The notes under the pieces are model-generated. The model was not told the DNA's origin. It searched no databases and saw only the letters and a list, made by a program, of their open reading frames with translations. 64,000 bases of DNA from Fusarium oxysporum f. sp. lycopersici 4287 (taxonomy: Eukaryota > Ascomycota > Sordariomycetes > Hypocreales > Nectriaceae), in contig NC_030992.1 of NCBI RefSeq assembly GCF_000149955.1, forward strand, positions 3,860,850 through 3,924,849. Reading direction: 5' to 3'. The translations under genes and the position numbers were made by a program. Of the stretch, positions 22,285-32,651 are shown piece by piece (position 1 is the stretch's first letter; each line of letters opens with the position of its first letter).

Positions 22285-23635
22285 CAAGACGTCTTATTAA
22301 AGAAGAGAGAGAGAGAGCTGTGGGATGGTAGGTAGCAGTGGGAGACCGAAATTGGGGGAAACGAAGAAACGTGGACATGGCGCCATCAATTCGACGGCAG
22401 CTGCAAAGCAGTGCAAGTGCAACGCAAAGGTTCCTCCCTAACAAAACGCAAGCATCACCACTGGAAGCTCCGTATCATCCATGCCCACGATGATGTGGGG
22501 GATGACAATGGGAGTGATTTGACTGGTCGAAGCTTTACGGGCGAGGTTGTTGATGACGACATGCCGACGTTGTAAGCCGTTCTCTTGTTAAGGCTGCACC
22601 ACAATCCAACCGTTTCCGATGTATTTGTATCTGTAAGCAATGCCCCGCATAGAGTATGATGCCACTATTAACTGCCGGCTTACGAGGCATTGAACGAATG
22701 CAGGCGGTGTAAAAGCATGAATGCGAAAAATGTTAGGGTAATGATGGCTTAGAGGGCATTAGACTTCATGTCAAATCAGATAGACTACCCTGGACCATGT
22801 CAGTTGACTCATCACGTGCCTTATCTTCTTATCTCAGAGCGCTAAACCTGCGTCATAGCGAATTCAGCAAGGTGTGACAACCTTGAATTCCACATCCAAT
22901 CACACGCAAAAAGGAAATGAGGGAATCGCGAGCGCTCAACACGTCTTCCCTGCGACTTCATCGCGCTAACCGAGTCCAGAGTCTCCGCCCCTGATGAATG
23001 CCTAAAGAGATCCCCTGTACGAACTGTTCGCAGCCTATTACCCTGGCCGTCTCTGCATCACATGGCTTGTGCAAGTGGCTGAGGTTGGTCTCTTTTGAGG
23101 CCTCATCTGCCTTGTTTATTCTCTCAATGCAAACACACCTACGAATACAAACAAGTCGTCACTGTCATATTTATCTGCATCACTTTCTTTGTTTACTCTA
23201 AAACTTCAACTGTCGGCGATCTCGCTAAGTCAGGAACAGAACTCCACTCCTACCCAACTTAGACTCGCGCGGGAGCCCACATACCAATTACAACGTCAGC
23301 CAATTATACACAACAAAGACCCTCTTTGTTTGGCTCAACAGTAAACACCAGCCGTTCCCATCAAAACGACTCGAATCCGACGAGACGGCCATCGTCTTCT
23401 TGCCTCGCCTCGACTCTGGCTTGTCACGAGTCTAATACCGGCTGCCGACGAACCATGTTCTAATCCTCACCCTTCGATTCATTCCTTATCTCCTCCGAGC
23501 TATAGTATTATCATGTTGCCGACCGATCCCTTATCTTCCGCCGCCTTCATTACCTTTCGCGAATCCTTCATCCTATTATCCGTACAATAATCAAAGCTTC
23601 AAGGCCTCTCCATCTCCGATTTCGCTCCGCCCATC
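22285..23635. other. Divergent promoter region between AIF-like and coiled-coil genes
   Basis: About 1.35 kb. It includes a GA-repeat at about 22302-22317 close to the AIF-like start, and a long pyrimidine-rich leader (about 23390-23630) before the coiled-coil gene, typical of fungal 5' untranslated regions. No gene is supported. Confidence 0.55.
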
Positions 23636-25919
23636 ATGGAGAGGCCGGATTTTGGGCCGGAGCCGCATATCTCTGAGATGACTTGCTGCTGTGGACGAAT
23701 CGACTGCGCTCTCCTCAAGAAAAATTGCTCCATTCTAGAGACAGTCGAAAAAGATGTCCATACCGCGGCACAACTTGGTCAGGTTAGTCAGGTACCAATC
23801 CTCAATTTTGGGGCATTCCTCTGCTTTTATACGGCTGTCACTTCTTCCACCGCCTAAACACCCGCGTGTCCCGCATGCCAGTCCCCGCTAGACACGTCAA
23901 TGCCCCATCAGACTGCTGACTTGTCTGTCTCCCTTGTAGGCTCTACTCGCTAGACATGAAGCATATATGGCCGACGCGGAGAGAGATCGTCTTGATCTTT
24001 CCTCCAGGATAGAGCGTCTGGAAATGGCCAAGCAGGAATTAGAGGCTGAGAATGCCCTGAAAATTGAGGAGAATCGTAATCTCCTCGACCAGCTTGAACT
24101 GCTCAACAGCACCGTCTCCGAATCTGATACAAAGATCAAAGCACTCGAAGCAAGTCTGCTGTCGTCTCAACAAGCCGTCCGAAGACTCGAGTCTGCTGCC
24201 CTGCGAGCCGAAGATGCTGAGAGGCATATTTCCCTCTTGGAACTCGAACAGGATGATCTCTATCACGAATTGAGGTCGACGAAAGAAGATGCTCGAACAC
24301 ATGCACAGCGTTGCAAGGAGGCGCAACGCGGTATCATGGATATGCAGGATCAGTTGGAGAGGATGGAAGAAGAAGCTCGAGAGGAGCGTCAAAGACATGC
24401 CGAGGTTATTGGGCGAATGGAGCGTCAACGTCAAGTTGAGAAGCAGCTCAATACAGCCGCCGGTCGTCTAAAAGGTGCAGCTGCATCCAAGACACTGCAA
24501 GAACCGAAGCCAGGGAATCCCGTCGTCAATCATTTTGTTCGGGATCTTCTCCAAGACAATGCCAATCTACAACTTGGCATGGCTGAGCTACGAGAGATGC
24601 TTCTCAATTCGAACGATGAGATTCAGTCTCTGCGAGAACAGCTTGTCACCCACCAACCTATTGCCGATAGTAGTACGACTCTCAAAGACGAACTCGAGGC
24701 TTATGAGCCGCCGACGACTCCTCGAATATCGCAAGAGCTTCACATCCACCACCACTATCACGTTACAGCCAAGGCCGATAAACACAAAATGAGGCGGAAG
24801 CGCGCGAGCTTGAACTCTAGTATCTTTTCAGCTTCGACAAGTTCTGGCACATCCACCCCGAGATCTTCTGCTCGCTGGAGTTTGGGACCTGCCCTGCCTG
24901 CCCTCGCTTCCATCAACACCAAAGAACCCAACTCTGTCATCTCAATGCCCAAACAGAGATGGTCCATGCTCTCAGAGCAACCCTCTGAAATCGCGTCGTC
25001 CGTTCCAAGTTCACCACGATCGAATCTGCGAAACTCGATGTTTGACTCGAATTTTGGCGATAGCGATTATCCAATGTCACCAGCCACAAGCTTTGACCCC
25101 ATGTCACCCACCTGGCGGACGCACCGTAAAGGCCCGTCTGACATTTCGGCTTTCAGCCTTCAAGCACCTTCCCTCCAGCTTGATCCAGGTACGCCGCCTC
25201 AAAATTCACGTCAATTCAACGATGATGTGATACATGAGGAGGACGAAAATGAGAGTGAGGAGGTCATGTCTCGAATTGAGACACCCGATCTTGGCAACAC
25301 CCCATCAATCGACGAGAGCTCAATCGTTGAGAGCTCTGAAGACAACCGAGACGACTACATGCCGCGTCCAAGGATTCATCGAGCTATTTCTCATGAATCC
25401 ATCATGTCTCTTACAGGCGGGCTTGACATTCACACACTCAAGGCTCGACCTAGCCAGCTCACCCTTCGACCACTTGGTGGCGCTGAGGCTGTCGTTACGG
25501 GCGTTACAGCGCAGCCCACACTTTACAGAGGTGCAGCTAAGCGAAGCACCGCTGCCCTCCGAGACACTTTCGCTGGTCTTCCCGCAAGTAGAACTGTGTC
25601 CAACCCACTTAACAGGCCTGGGTCAAACAGATCTGCGTCGCCAGCTCCTTCGGATACCCCCCAAGGGAGCCCCGCAGGAGGAATAGGAAAATGGGTTGGC
25701 TGGAGACCTTGGGCTTCAGGCAATAGTGAAAACGCCCCTCCAAAACCTGCGGAGAAGGAAAGGGACAGGCATATTAATCGGACGCCGGGGATCAACCAGC
25801 CCGGTTCTATTCCTGGCTTTCATCAATATTGGGCTGCTCAGAAGCGAAAGGGCGCGCCAGCTCAGGTCACTACTGTTGATGTTGACCGTGAGGCCCTGGT
25901 AGAAGGCTTACAGGACTGA
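23636..25919 (+). CDS. Long coiled-coil protein, function not recognised
   Basis: Two exons (23636-23782, 23940-25919) give 708 residues. The N-terminus carries a Cys cluster (MTCCCGRIDCALLKKN). Heptad-rich coiled coil follows from about 50 to 275 (ERDRLDLSSRIERLEMAKQE onward, many Glu, Leu and Lys). The centre is Ser/Pro-rich and looks disordered, with many SP and TP sites that could be phosphorylated. The C-terminus contains a Trp-rich patch (WVGWRPWASG). No motor or enzyme domain is visible, so any 'myosin heavy chain-like' name would rest on coiled coil alone. The layout suits a cytoskeleton- or spindle-pole-associated scaffold, which is inference. It is expressed away from the Rieske flavoprotein gene across a shared 1.35-kb promoter. 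Confidence 0.85.
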
Positions 25920-26132
25920 ATACTACCTATGCGCTCAAACGTACATTGCACCTAATTCACCACTGGATACTGGAGTTGATCTCATTTGTGGCGTTTGTTG
26001 AGGAGGTTACCTGATGGAGATACCCTGGCTAGACAAGCCTAGTCCCTTTGTTTTACACGTTGGTATGCATTCGTTTGGTGTTTTATTGGTTCATCTTGGG
26101 TATAAATATCATAATCATACATATCTTTATCC

Positions 26133-28186
26133 TCATGCTATACTGCTGTTGAGCATAGTCCAGTACGTAGTGTCTACACCTTGCAGTGCCCAATCTTCTG
26201 GGTCGGCTGTGAAGCAGGGCCAGTTGGAGTCCAACACATCAGGCGTGAAGGCGCACGTTGTGGATAAGTCGCAATTTTCGGAGCCAAGGTTTGGCGAGTT
26301 GAAGGACAGCGGGAACTGTGACATGTCGACGTTGCCACTGGGCGTGGTGCTGTTGGACGCTATCATGCTCGCTGTGGAGGCTGGCGGCGTCGGACCGGGG
26401 TTGATGTTCACCGTACCCAGGAACGGGACGTTGAGATGGACGTTTTCTCCGCTTGTGCCTGATTGCCTCTGCACGATGGGCAAAAGCTGCCGAATTGTTT
26501 CCGCCGCTTCAATGCAGAGCCGGTCGTTGTTCAGCGCTCCCATTTCTTGCATCCTTTCTTGTGTCTTTTCGGCGAGGTCTCTGTCGTGCTCTTTTTCTGT
26601 CTCGTAGCCTGGCCAGCGCCAGCCGAGATAGCCTAGCAAGAGTGTCATGGCTGCTACGAGGGCGGAGTAGTCGACGTGACGGCCTGATACAGATGTTGTA
26701 AAGCAATTGCGGTATTCGATGAATCGGGCGAGCACGTCGCGGCTTGCTTGCATGCATGTTGCGCGGTTGTACTCGTATCGTCTTTGGCCGCGATCGCGAA
26801 GAAGATAGGGAAGATGGAGAAGAATGAGAAGCGAGAAGTGTCGGATTTGGAGCTTTATAACGCTCATTCCATCGCCCGATGCGTCGGCTGTACCGCAGCA
26901 TATGGCCATGTCGGGTAATTTCCACCACAGACCATCATCCATCATCTTGTAAGCTTTCTCAAGCTCCATGTCGATGGATTGCGTGAGAACATATGCCTCA
27001 CTTCCCTTGAGCTCATTCCTATCCGCGATCTTGCCCGCCATCATAGCGTACACCTTGCCAAGCTTGTCGCTCGGTGCATCCGACACGAGAGCATTGTCTT
27101 CTGCGAAACTGTTATCGCGCGAGCCAATTGGCAACCCGAGAATGAGAGAGACGTAGCGATCATTGCAGTTGATGCGAAACCAGATGACTGGTGGTGAAGG
27201 GCGATGCTTGTTGCTGAATGATGGATCCACGGATTTGATTGACTTTGCGCTCTTACGATCAATGCCCATCAGCTGCGCCATGTTCAGAGCCCGACGACCC
27301 GTTAACCACGCTTTTCGCAAATGTCCTGCGTCGCTTTGGTAAAAGCTCTGTAAGATAAGACACTCGAGACCTTCTAAACACCCGACAAAGTCATCGTCGG
27401 ACGTAACGAGGCGTCCTGTAACAGCAATCCACTCTTCCATCGTTTCGCGCGGCGATTTACTCAAACCGAGAGTACTCCCATCGAAGAATGGGGGCATTTG
27501 CTGTAGACAGACAGCGAGTTGTAAGAGACGCTTGGCGAGAATGGCGGGATGGCTTGTAATGGGTGGTATCTGCGCCAGCGACGATAAAGGCTCAGGTTTC
27601 CCATCAATCTGATCCTGCTGCGAGTAGAACATGGCCAGAACAAAACGCGCACCAGGACTCTGCTGCGAAATAGCATACAGAATCTGCTGCGACGGGAAAA
27701 GCGCGTGTAGCTGCGCAGAAACATGCGTCGCCTTTGCAGAGCGGCTTGGGAACTTGTGCGTCACGATCGCAGCATCAGGCTGGTCGAGGATCTGTTGCGC
27801 ATTATCCACGACAGACGACTCAAACACATCAGCCGTATGCTGCGTGAACCTCTCGAGCGCAGGGTCTTCTGATTCAGGCGATGGCAGCGGCTTTTCGACT
27901 AGCTTCTCCATCAGCTCCTCCAGCCGGCCGAGGCGCTGGGCAAGACGCTTGTCTTGGGGAGCGGAGGGCGGCGTGGGGACATATTCTTGTGATATACAGC
28001 TTGTTTCGCGCTGTGTGCAGCCTATGCAGATTGGATCGTCTTCTTTTGAGAATTGGCATTTTATTTTACGGCGGCGGCCTGGGCATGTAAGCACCTTATC
28101 CTGTATGAGTGGAGGGGAGATTTACATTCCCAGCAGCTTCGTGTTCCTTTTCGAACTTTGCGGCGCTTGGCGGGTGGTTCGGACAT
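26133..28186 (-). CDS. Zn2Cys6 transcription factor with fungal-specific TF domain
   Basis: Two exons (28126-28186, 26133-28078) give 668 residues. Splicing completes the zinc cluster: exon 1 provides RSCWEC, and exon 2 continues RRRKIKCQF to CIGC and the last Cys. A short coiled stretch (RLAQRLGRLEELMEKLVEK) follows the cluster and probably dimerises. The middle region has the fungal_trans pattern, including CLEGLECLILQSFYQSDAGHLRKAWLTGRRALNMAQLMGI and WFRINCNDRYVSLILGLP. It acts in the nucleus as a sequence-specific regulator; the target is unknown. Three CGGACGAAT repeats lie about 100-135 bp upstream of its start codon, suggesting autoregulation. Confidence 0.92.
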
Positions 28187-30053
28187 GTTTTACAAGAGAA
28201 TTATTCGGCCGAAGAGGAATGAAATGTTGGAGAGTGTGAATATGAAGGGGTTTGTTGCGTGAGAATGTGAAAGGTGTTGATGATGTATACGGACGAATGA
28301 CGGACGAAATGCGGACGAATTGGTGAGGTTTTGTGGGGTGCATCGGGAGGATTAGCCCGGCTTATGGTGTCGGCGTCCGGACGGGGGAAGTGTATTTGTA
28401 ATGCAGATTGAAGAGAACAAAGAGCGGCAATGATGGTGCTTTTTTTTATTACTTGGCATGCATTCATATCGATCTATTGTTTCATATTGGGAGGGTATTT
28501 GGTGTTATTCGCACTGGTAAGAGATACTGCAGATCGCAGCGACGTGGTTCAATCCGAAGGTTGAGTACATAATGATAGACCGATATGACAACTTGTCGCT
28601 TCACTTCAGAGATTGTACTGGTATTGTATTTGATTGTGAGATTATTCGTAGACAAGTTTAGTAGTCTCAAGTCTGGTCAACGGGGCTGCGTGTTAACGGC
28701 CAGTAATACGCGTTGCGCTCTGAATAGCTTCATTTTCCAGGACCGTATCATCACAGCACATGCAACCTCTGAAACAATAGCTTACATGCCCTTGTGCTCA
28801 AAGTCCTTGTGCGCCTTGGTTAGTGCTATTGCCAATGCTACGTAATCGTAAATACTCGGCCTTATGTCATGAAGCAAGTCGCGTCAAATAGCGTTGAACA
28901 GGGCATCGCTGCATCCATCGCCCATTGAAGCCGCACGCATCAATATCGCTCCCAAACACATGACTTCTTCATTCGAGAGAAGCATTATCACAATATAGCG
29001 AGTCAATGAGCTTGTAGCTTTCGGTTTCGTGTTATATCGTCAAAGGCTGCGATTTTGCGCGCGAAAGAGAGAGAGGAGGTGGAGGAGCACTAGCCACAGA
29101 TATTGATGAGTTTTGATGAGTTTATGATCATGTTTGGATGAGCTTAGGATGAGGTGGGGCCTGTAAGTTCTTTAGATAGGTTTTATGAATGAATGACAAG
29201 CTTTTTGTTGCGGCGATAAGTAAGGTACTCATTCATTCAGTTAGTACTGAAAGCGCGGTGGTTCAACACGTTGAGTGATTACCCTATGCCCAGAGAAATG
29301 ACGTCTTTACGGGCCCCCGCGACTCTTGTCAGTTGTGAGATAGATAGTAGTGATAAAAATGAAAGGAATGAAGGAACACGAGATCAATTAGGCTCTTCAG
29401 CGGTCGCCGTGGAGTCCTGGTCTTGACGTGAAATAAGCATTTGTGCTGCAAAAGTAAGAGTATCAACACTCAGTGGAGGTCTTTCTTTACTAGAGGTGGT
29501 GACATCTGTCCAAGCTGCCATCTACTAGAAGAGCACTGTAGCAATTCATTGATATGAATCCAACAATGGAAAGTCATCAACAAAGAAGCATATAACCAGC
29601 GCAGATTATAGGGCAGTCTTCGGTCAGTTGAGGCAGATGTGATTTTAACGCCGCATGAGCCCCACCACCCTTCATCAGTAGGGCACAAACTCAAACACCA
29701 GTCATTATTTGCCATCGTGAGAACTTTCACTTGCAAAAATTGCAAAGTGACTCAAAAATAACTCAAAAACAGCTGATGTATTGCTTTGGCATGCAAGATG
29801 ACTTGGTTGGTTGAGTTTGTCTCAGGGAGAGACCCTGCCACTTTAGAATCGCCAGATATATTGGACCGAGTCGGCCGTGCTGGGGATCTCTAACGCTGAA
29901 AAGCGACAAGAACACTTTCCAGCATGAAAACAGACAAAAGAACTCTCTCCAGAGCCTTTTGATTGATACAAGGGAGCGTTGGTGAGGACCATCAGAGGCT
30001 GACGATGCCACTGTGAGCAGGGACCCCTGTCATAAAGGCTGGCAAAACAAGGG
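28187..30053. other. Intergenic region between Zn2Cys6 gene and U6 snRNA
   Basis: About 1.9 kb with no supportable protein gene on either strand. It contains the regulator's promoter (with the 11-bp repeats at 28289), a purine-rich block at about 29060-29090 and the upstream flank of the U6 gene. Confidence 0.5.
28289..28321. promoter_or_regulatory. Three 11-bp CGGACGAAT direct repeats
   Basis: ACGGACGAATG, ACGGACGAAAT and GCGGACGAATT follow head to tail with CGGACGA at 28290, 28301 and 28312. The period is one helical turn, and the array is about 100 bp before the Zn2Cys6 start at 28186. It probably binds a CGG-recognising regulator. Confidence 0.5.
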
Positions 30054-30059
30054 TATATA
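30054..30059 (+). promoter_or_regulatory. TATA box of the U6 gene
   Basis: TATATA about 25-30 nt before the 5' end of the U6 coding sequence, as in Pol III type 3-like and fungal U6 promoters. Confidence 0.7.
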
Positions 30060-30083
30060 GGTTGTAATTGCAAACTCTCTCTC

Positions 30084-30285
30084 GTCCTTCGGGACATTTG
30101 GTCAATTTGAAACGATACAGGTGAGTTTTATCAAGACTCTGAGTTCGACTTCCGCTAATTCCCATCAAGAGAAGATTAGCATGGCCCCTGCACTAAGGAT
30201 GGTAAGTTACAGTGAGAGTCGCCTGTCAAACTCGTACTAACCAGCGCATTAGACACGCTCAATCAAAGAGAAGCTACCAATTTTT
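30084..30285 (+). ncRNA. U6 spliceosomal snRNA gene with two mRNA-type introns
   Basis: Exons at about 30084-30120, 30170-30201 and 30253-30285 join to about 102 nt of U6. Exon 1 has the 5' hairpin GTCCTTCGGGAC, TTGGTCAATTTG and GAAACGATACAG. Exon 2 has AGAAGATTAGCATGG and CCCCTGC-ACTAAGGATG. Exon 3 starts with ACACG and ends before seven T. Intron 1 (30121-30169, 49 nt) has donor GTGAGT, a CTAAT branch-like site and acceptor AAG; it divides the ACAGAGA box. Intron 2 (30202-30252, 51 nt) has donor GTAAGT, a perfect TACTAAC branch and acceptor TAG. Removing both restores the invariant core exactly. U6 acts at the catalytic centre of the spliceosome and is made by Pol III. Introns in U6 are known in some fungi, such as Schizosaccharomyces. 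The exact 5' and 3' ends are estimates. Confidence 0.93.
30142..30152 (+). promoter_or_regulatory. B-box-like TFIIIC site inside U6 intron 1
   Basis: AGTTCGACTTC matches the B-box consensus GGTTCGANTCC at 8 of 10 informative positions. An intronic B box is known for the fission yeast U6 gene. It is probably an internal promoter element. Confidence 0.55.
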
Positions 30286-30300
30286 TTGTGTTTTTTTTTT
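30281..30300 (+). terminator. Pol III terminator of U6
   Basis: Seven T, then GTG, then ten T, directly after the last U6 exon. Confidence 0.8.
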
Positions 30301-30641
30301 CTCCCTCCAACTTCACTTAGATCACGACGCGTCGGCGCTGGTGGGGCCGTATTTACAATCCGCCCGAATTACCATTTTTAGCAAGTCGAGATAATGCCAG
30401 TAAATAAATAAATACAAGAATATCTTATTTTAATAGTTGATAGCTGGTGTTATCGCATTTGGAATTCGCGCGCGCTGGATGCTGAATGATGGTTGGTCTC
30501 ACCAGATCGTCGACTCCGTGGAACGCCGTGGACTGCAAATTCGGGCCACTTGTACGCTTATCCCCAGAGACGCGCTGTTTCGGAATGCCATGGACACGAG
30601 TTTGGATTATCTTGGGGCTCGCCCCTGCTATTGAGAGCCCG

Positions 30642-30864
30642 CGGAGCATTTATTTTGGCTCGGACTCTGCTTCTCGGATCGGACATGCACAAGATGGAGC
30701 AGAGTCTGGCCGCAGCATGCGTGTTGCGTGCTCAGCTTTGTAATGATGCTGAATTGACATGATGGCTCTTAGGATGTCGCTGTATATAAATGGCGACTGA
30801 AAGACGTTGTCGAAGAGTTCATCAAATACACCACTTCAATTACAATCACCACTTCAATCACAAT
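30642..30864 (+). promoter_or_regulatory. Promoter and leader of the Old Yellow Enzyme gene
   Basis: CGGAGCATTTA (30642-30652) and further CGGA motifs at about 30661, 30675 and 30680 precede a TATATAA box at 30783-30789. The leader carries two 18-nt repeats, caccacttcaattacaat and its one-mismatch copy, at 30829-30864, ending 10 nt before the start codon. Between the U6 terminator (30300) and 30642 nothing else is recognised. Confidence 0.5.
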
Positions 30865-30874
30865 AATCGTCAAA

Positions 30875-32323
30875 ATGCCTGTCCGCTACACCTCCAAAGA
30901 CGTTCGCCCTGAGCCCTTGGCCCAAGAACTTCACCTCTATCCCTCCGGCCGAGTCGCAAAAAACAGATTTCTCAAGTCGCCCATGGCTGAGTCGCTTGCA
31001 AGTTGGGATCCCGAGATCATCTCCAAGAGAGGAATTCCGACCGACGAGTTGATTGAGCTATACCGACGGTGAGTTCACCAGCGCCAGTAGATGACCCAGA
31101 CTGACAGCTCTAGATGGGGTGAAGGCAAGAATAACTTTGGCATCGTTGTCACTGGCAATATAGACATTGATCTCAACTCGGTCGGGGCCGCTGCATCTCC
31201 CGGCATTTCCGTCGATGCTCCCTTTGAAGGCGAGCGCTTCGAAAAGTTCAAGCAATTGGCCGCAGCAGCCAAGAAGGACGGTTCTCTATTTCTCGCTCAA
31301 GTCAATCATCCCGGGCGACAAGTTCCCTACAAGTTCAACCCCGTCGCCATCTCAGCCTCTGACGTTCAACTCGGTAAGTCACTCACTGGACTTTGACAAC
31401 ATGTACTGACTGTCACAGACCCCAAGATGGGAATGACTTTTGGCAAACCGCACGCCGCGACAAAGGAGGAAATCGCCCAGATCATTGAAGGTTTCGCCCA
31501 CGCCGCCGAGTATCTCGAAAAAGCCGGATTCGACGGCATCGAACTGCACGCAGCTCACGGATACCTGCTCTCTCAATTCCTCTCCCGAACCACCAACAAG
31601 CGCACCGACGAATACGGCACTCAGACCGTCGAGAACAGACTCCGCCTCATTTCCGAAATCGCAAACGCCATCAAAGCGCGCGTCTCATCGACCTTCATCG
31701 TCAGCGCAAAGCTCAACAGCGTAGAGTTCCAGGACGGCGGCGTGACACCTGATGAAGCGAGGGAGCTTTGCGAAAGGCTTGAAGCACTGGGATTCGACTT
31801 TGTTGAACTCAGCGGTGGGACTTATGAGCGCATGGCGTTGTCATGGGAGAAAGAGTCGACGAAGCAGCGCGAGGGTTTCTTTCTTGAGTGGGCGGAGACC
31901 ATCACCAAAGCACTTGACCCAGCGCATCAAATGAGAATCTTTATCGCTGGTGGTTTGAGAACGGTGGGTGCCATGGTAGACGCGCTTGATGTTGTTGATG
32001 GTGTGAGTATTGGACGGCCTGCGGCGGCAGAACCGCGTTTGGCTAGTGATATTATTGAGGGACGCGTCAAAGGCGCGATCCAACCAGCTGAGATGGTTGA
32101 GAATGATCTTGGTATGGGTATGGGTGTCGCTGGGGCTCAATTTGCGCAGATCGCAAAGGGCTTTGAACCGCTTGACGCGAGCGACAACGAAGTCGTGCAG
32201 ATATTTGGCCAGGATATGGGTGCGTGGTATGAGAAGCTTGTACAGGACGGGGACAAGAATGAGTTTGTTCGTGCCATTCAGTATTCGGGACCTCAAGTTC
32301 CGTATGGCAAGGTCAAAGCTTGA
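30875..32323 (+). CDS. Old Yellow Enzyme-type NADH:flavin oxidoreductase
   Basis: Three exons (30875-31068, 31114-31373, 31419-32323) give 452 residues. It has the FMN-binding TIM-barrel signature: KNRFLKSPMAE near the N-terminus, QVNHPGRQ, IELHAAHGYLLSQFLS with the substrate-binding His pair position, NKRTDEYG, and IAGGLRT near the phosphate site. Members reduce activated C=C bonds or open xenobiotics using NAD(P)H. Compared with classical yeast OYE it belongs to the larger fungal branch annotated as NADH oxidase family. The Zn2Cys6 gene starts only 328 bp downstream on the same strand, so the pair may be functionally linked. There is no signal peptide; it is likely cytosolic. Confidence 0.93.
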
Positions 32324-32651
32324 TGGATCATGAGTTATTGATTGCGATTAGACATGTTATTAGAGTGTAGGGTACTTATTCTGAGTTGTTGATTGCGTTT
32401 TCCTGAAACAAACTCATGTCATGTCATGGCGTTTCAACAGTTCTAATTTTAGGGCAGACGATCGACAGCCTGAGGAGGCTATGTGGAACCCTGCGTCCGG
32501 AGAATTTGTCAGCCCTCCAACCTCACTTCATCTCACTTCGCATCTGCAACAAAACTCTCAACATTATTCATCATCAGCTGTACTCGTCGTTGTTAATCAC
32601 TGGAACTTACCAAACCAAATCTGGTGCGAAATTATTTGAATAACTACAGCC
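32324..32651. other. Short spacer between OYE and Zn2Cys6 genes
   Basis: 328 bp holding the OYE 3' end and the promoter of the downstream regulator. One CCGGAG motif lies near 32496; nothing else is seen. Confidence 0.5.
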
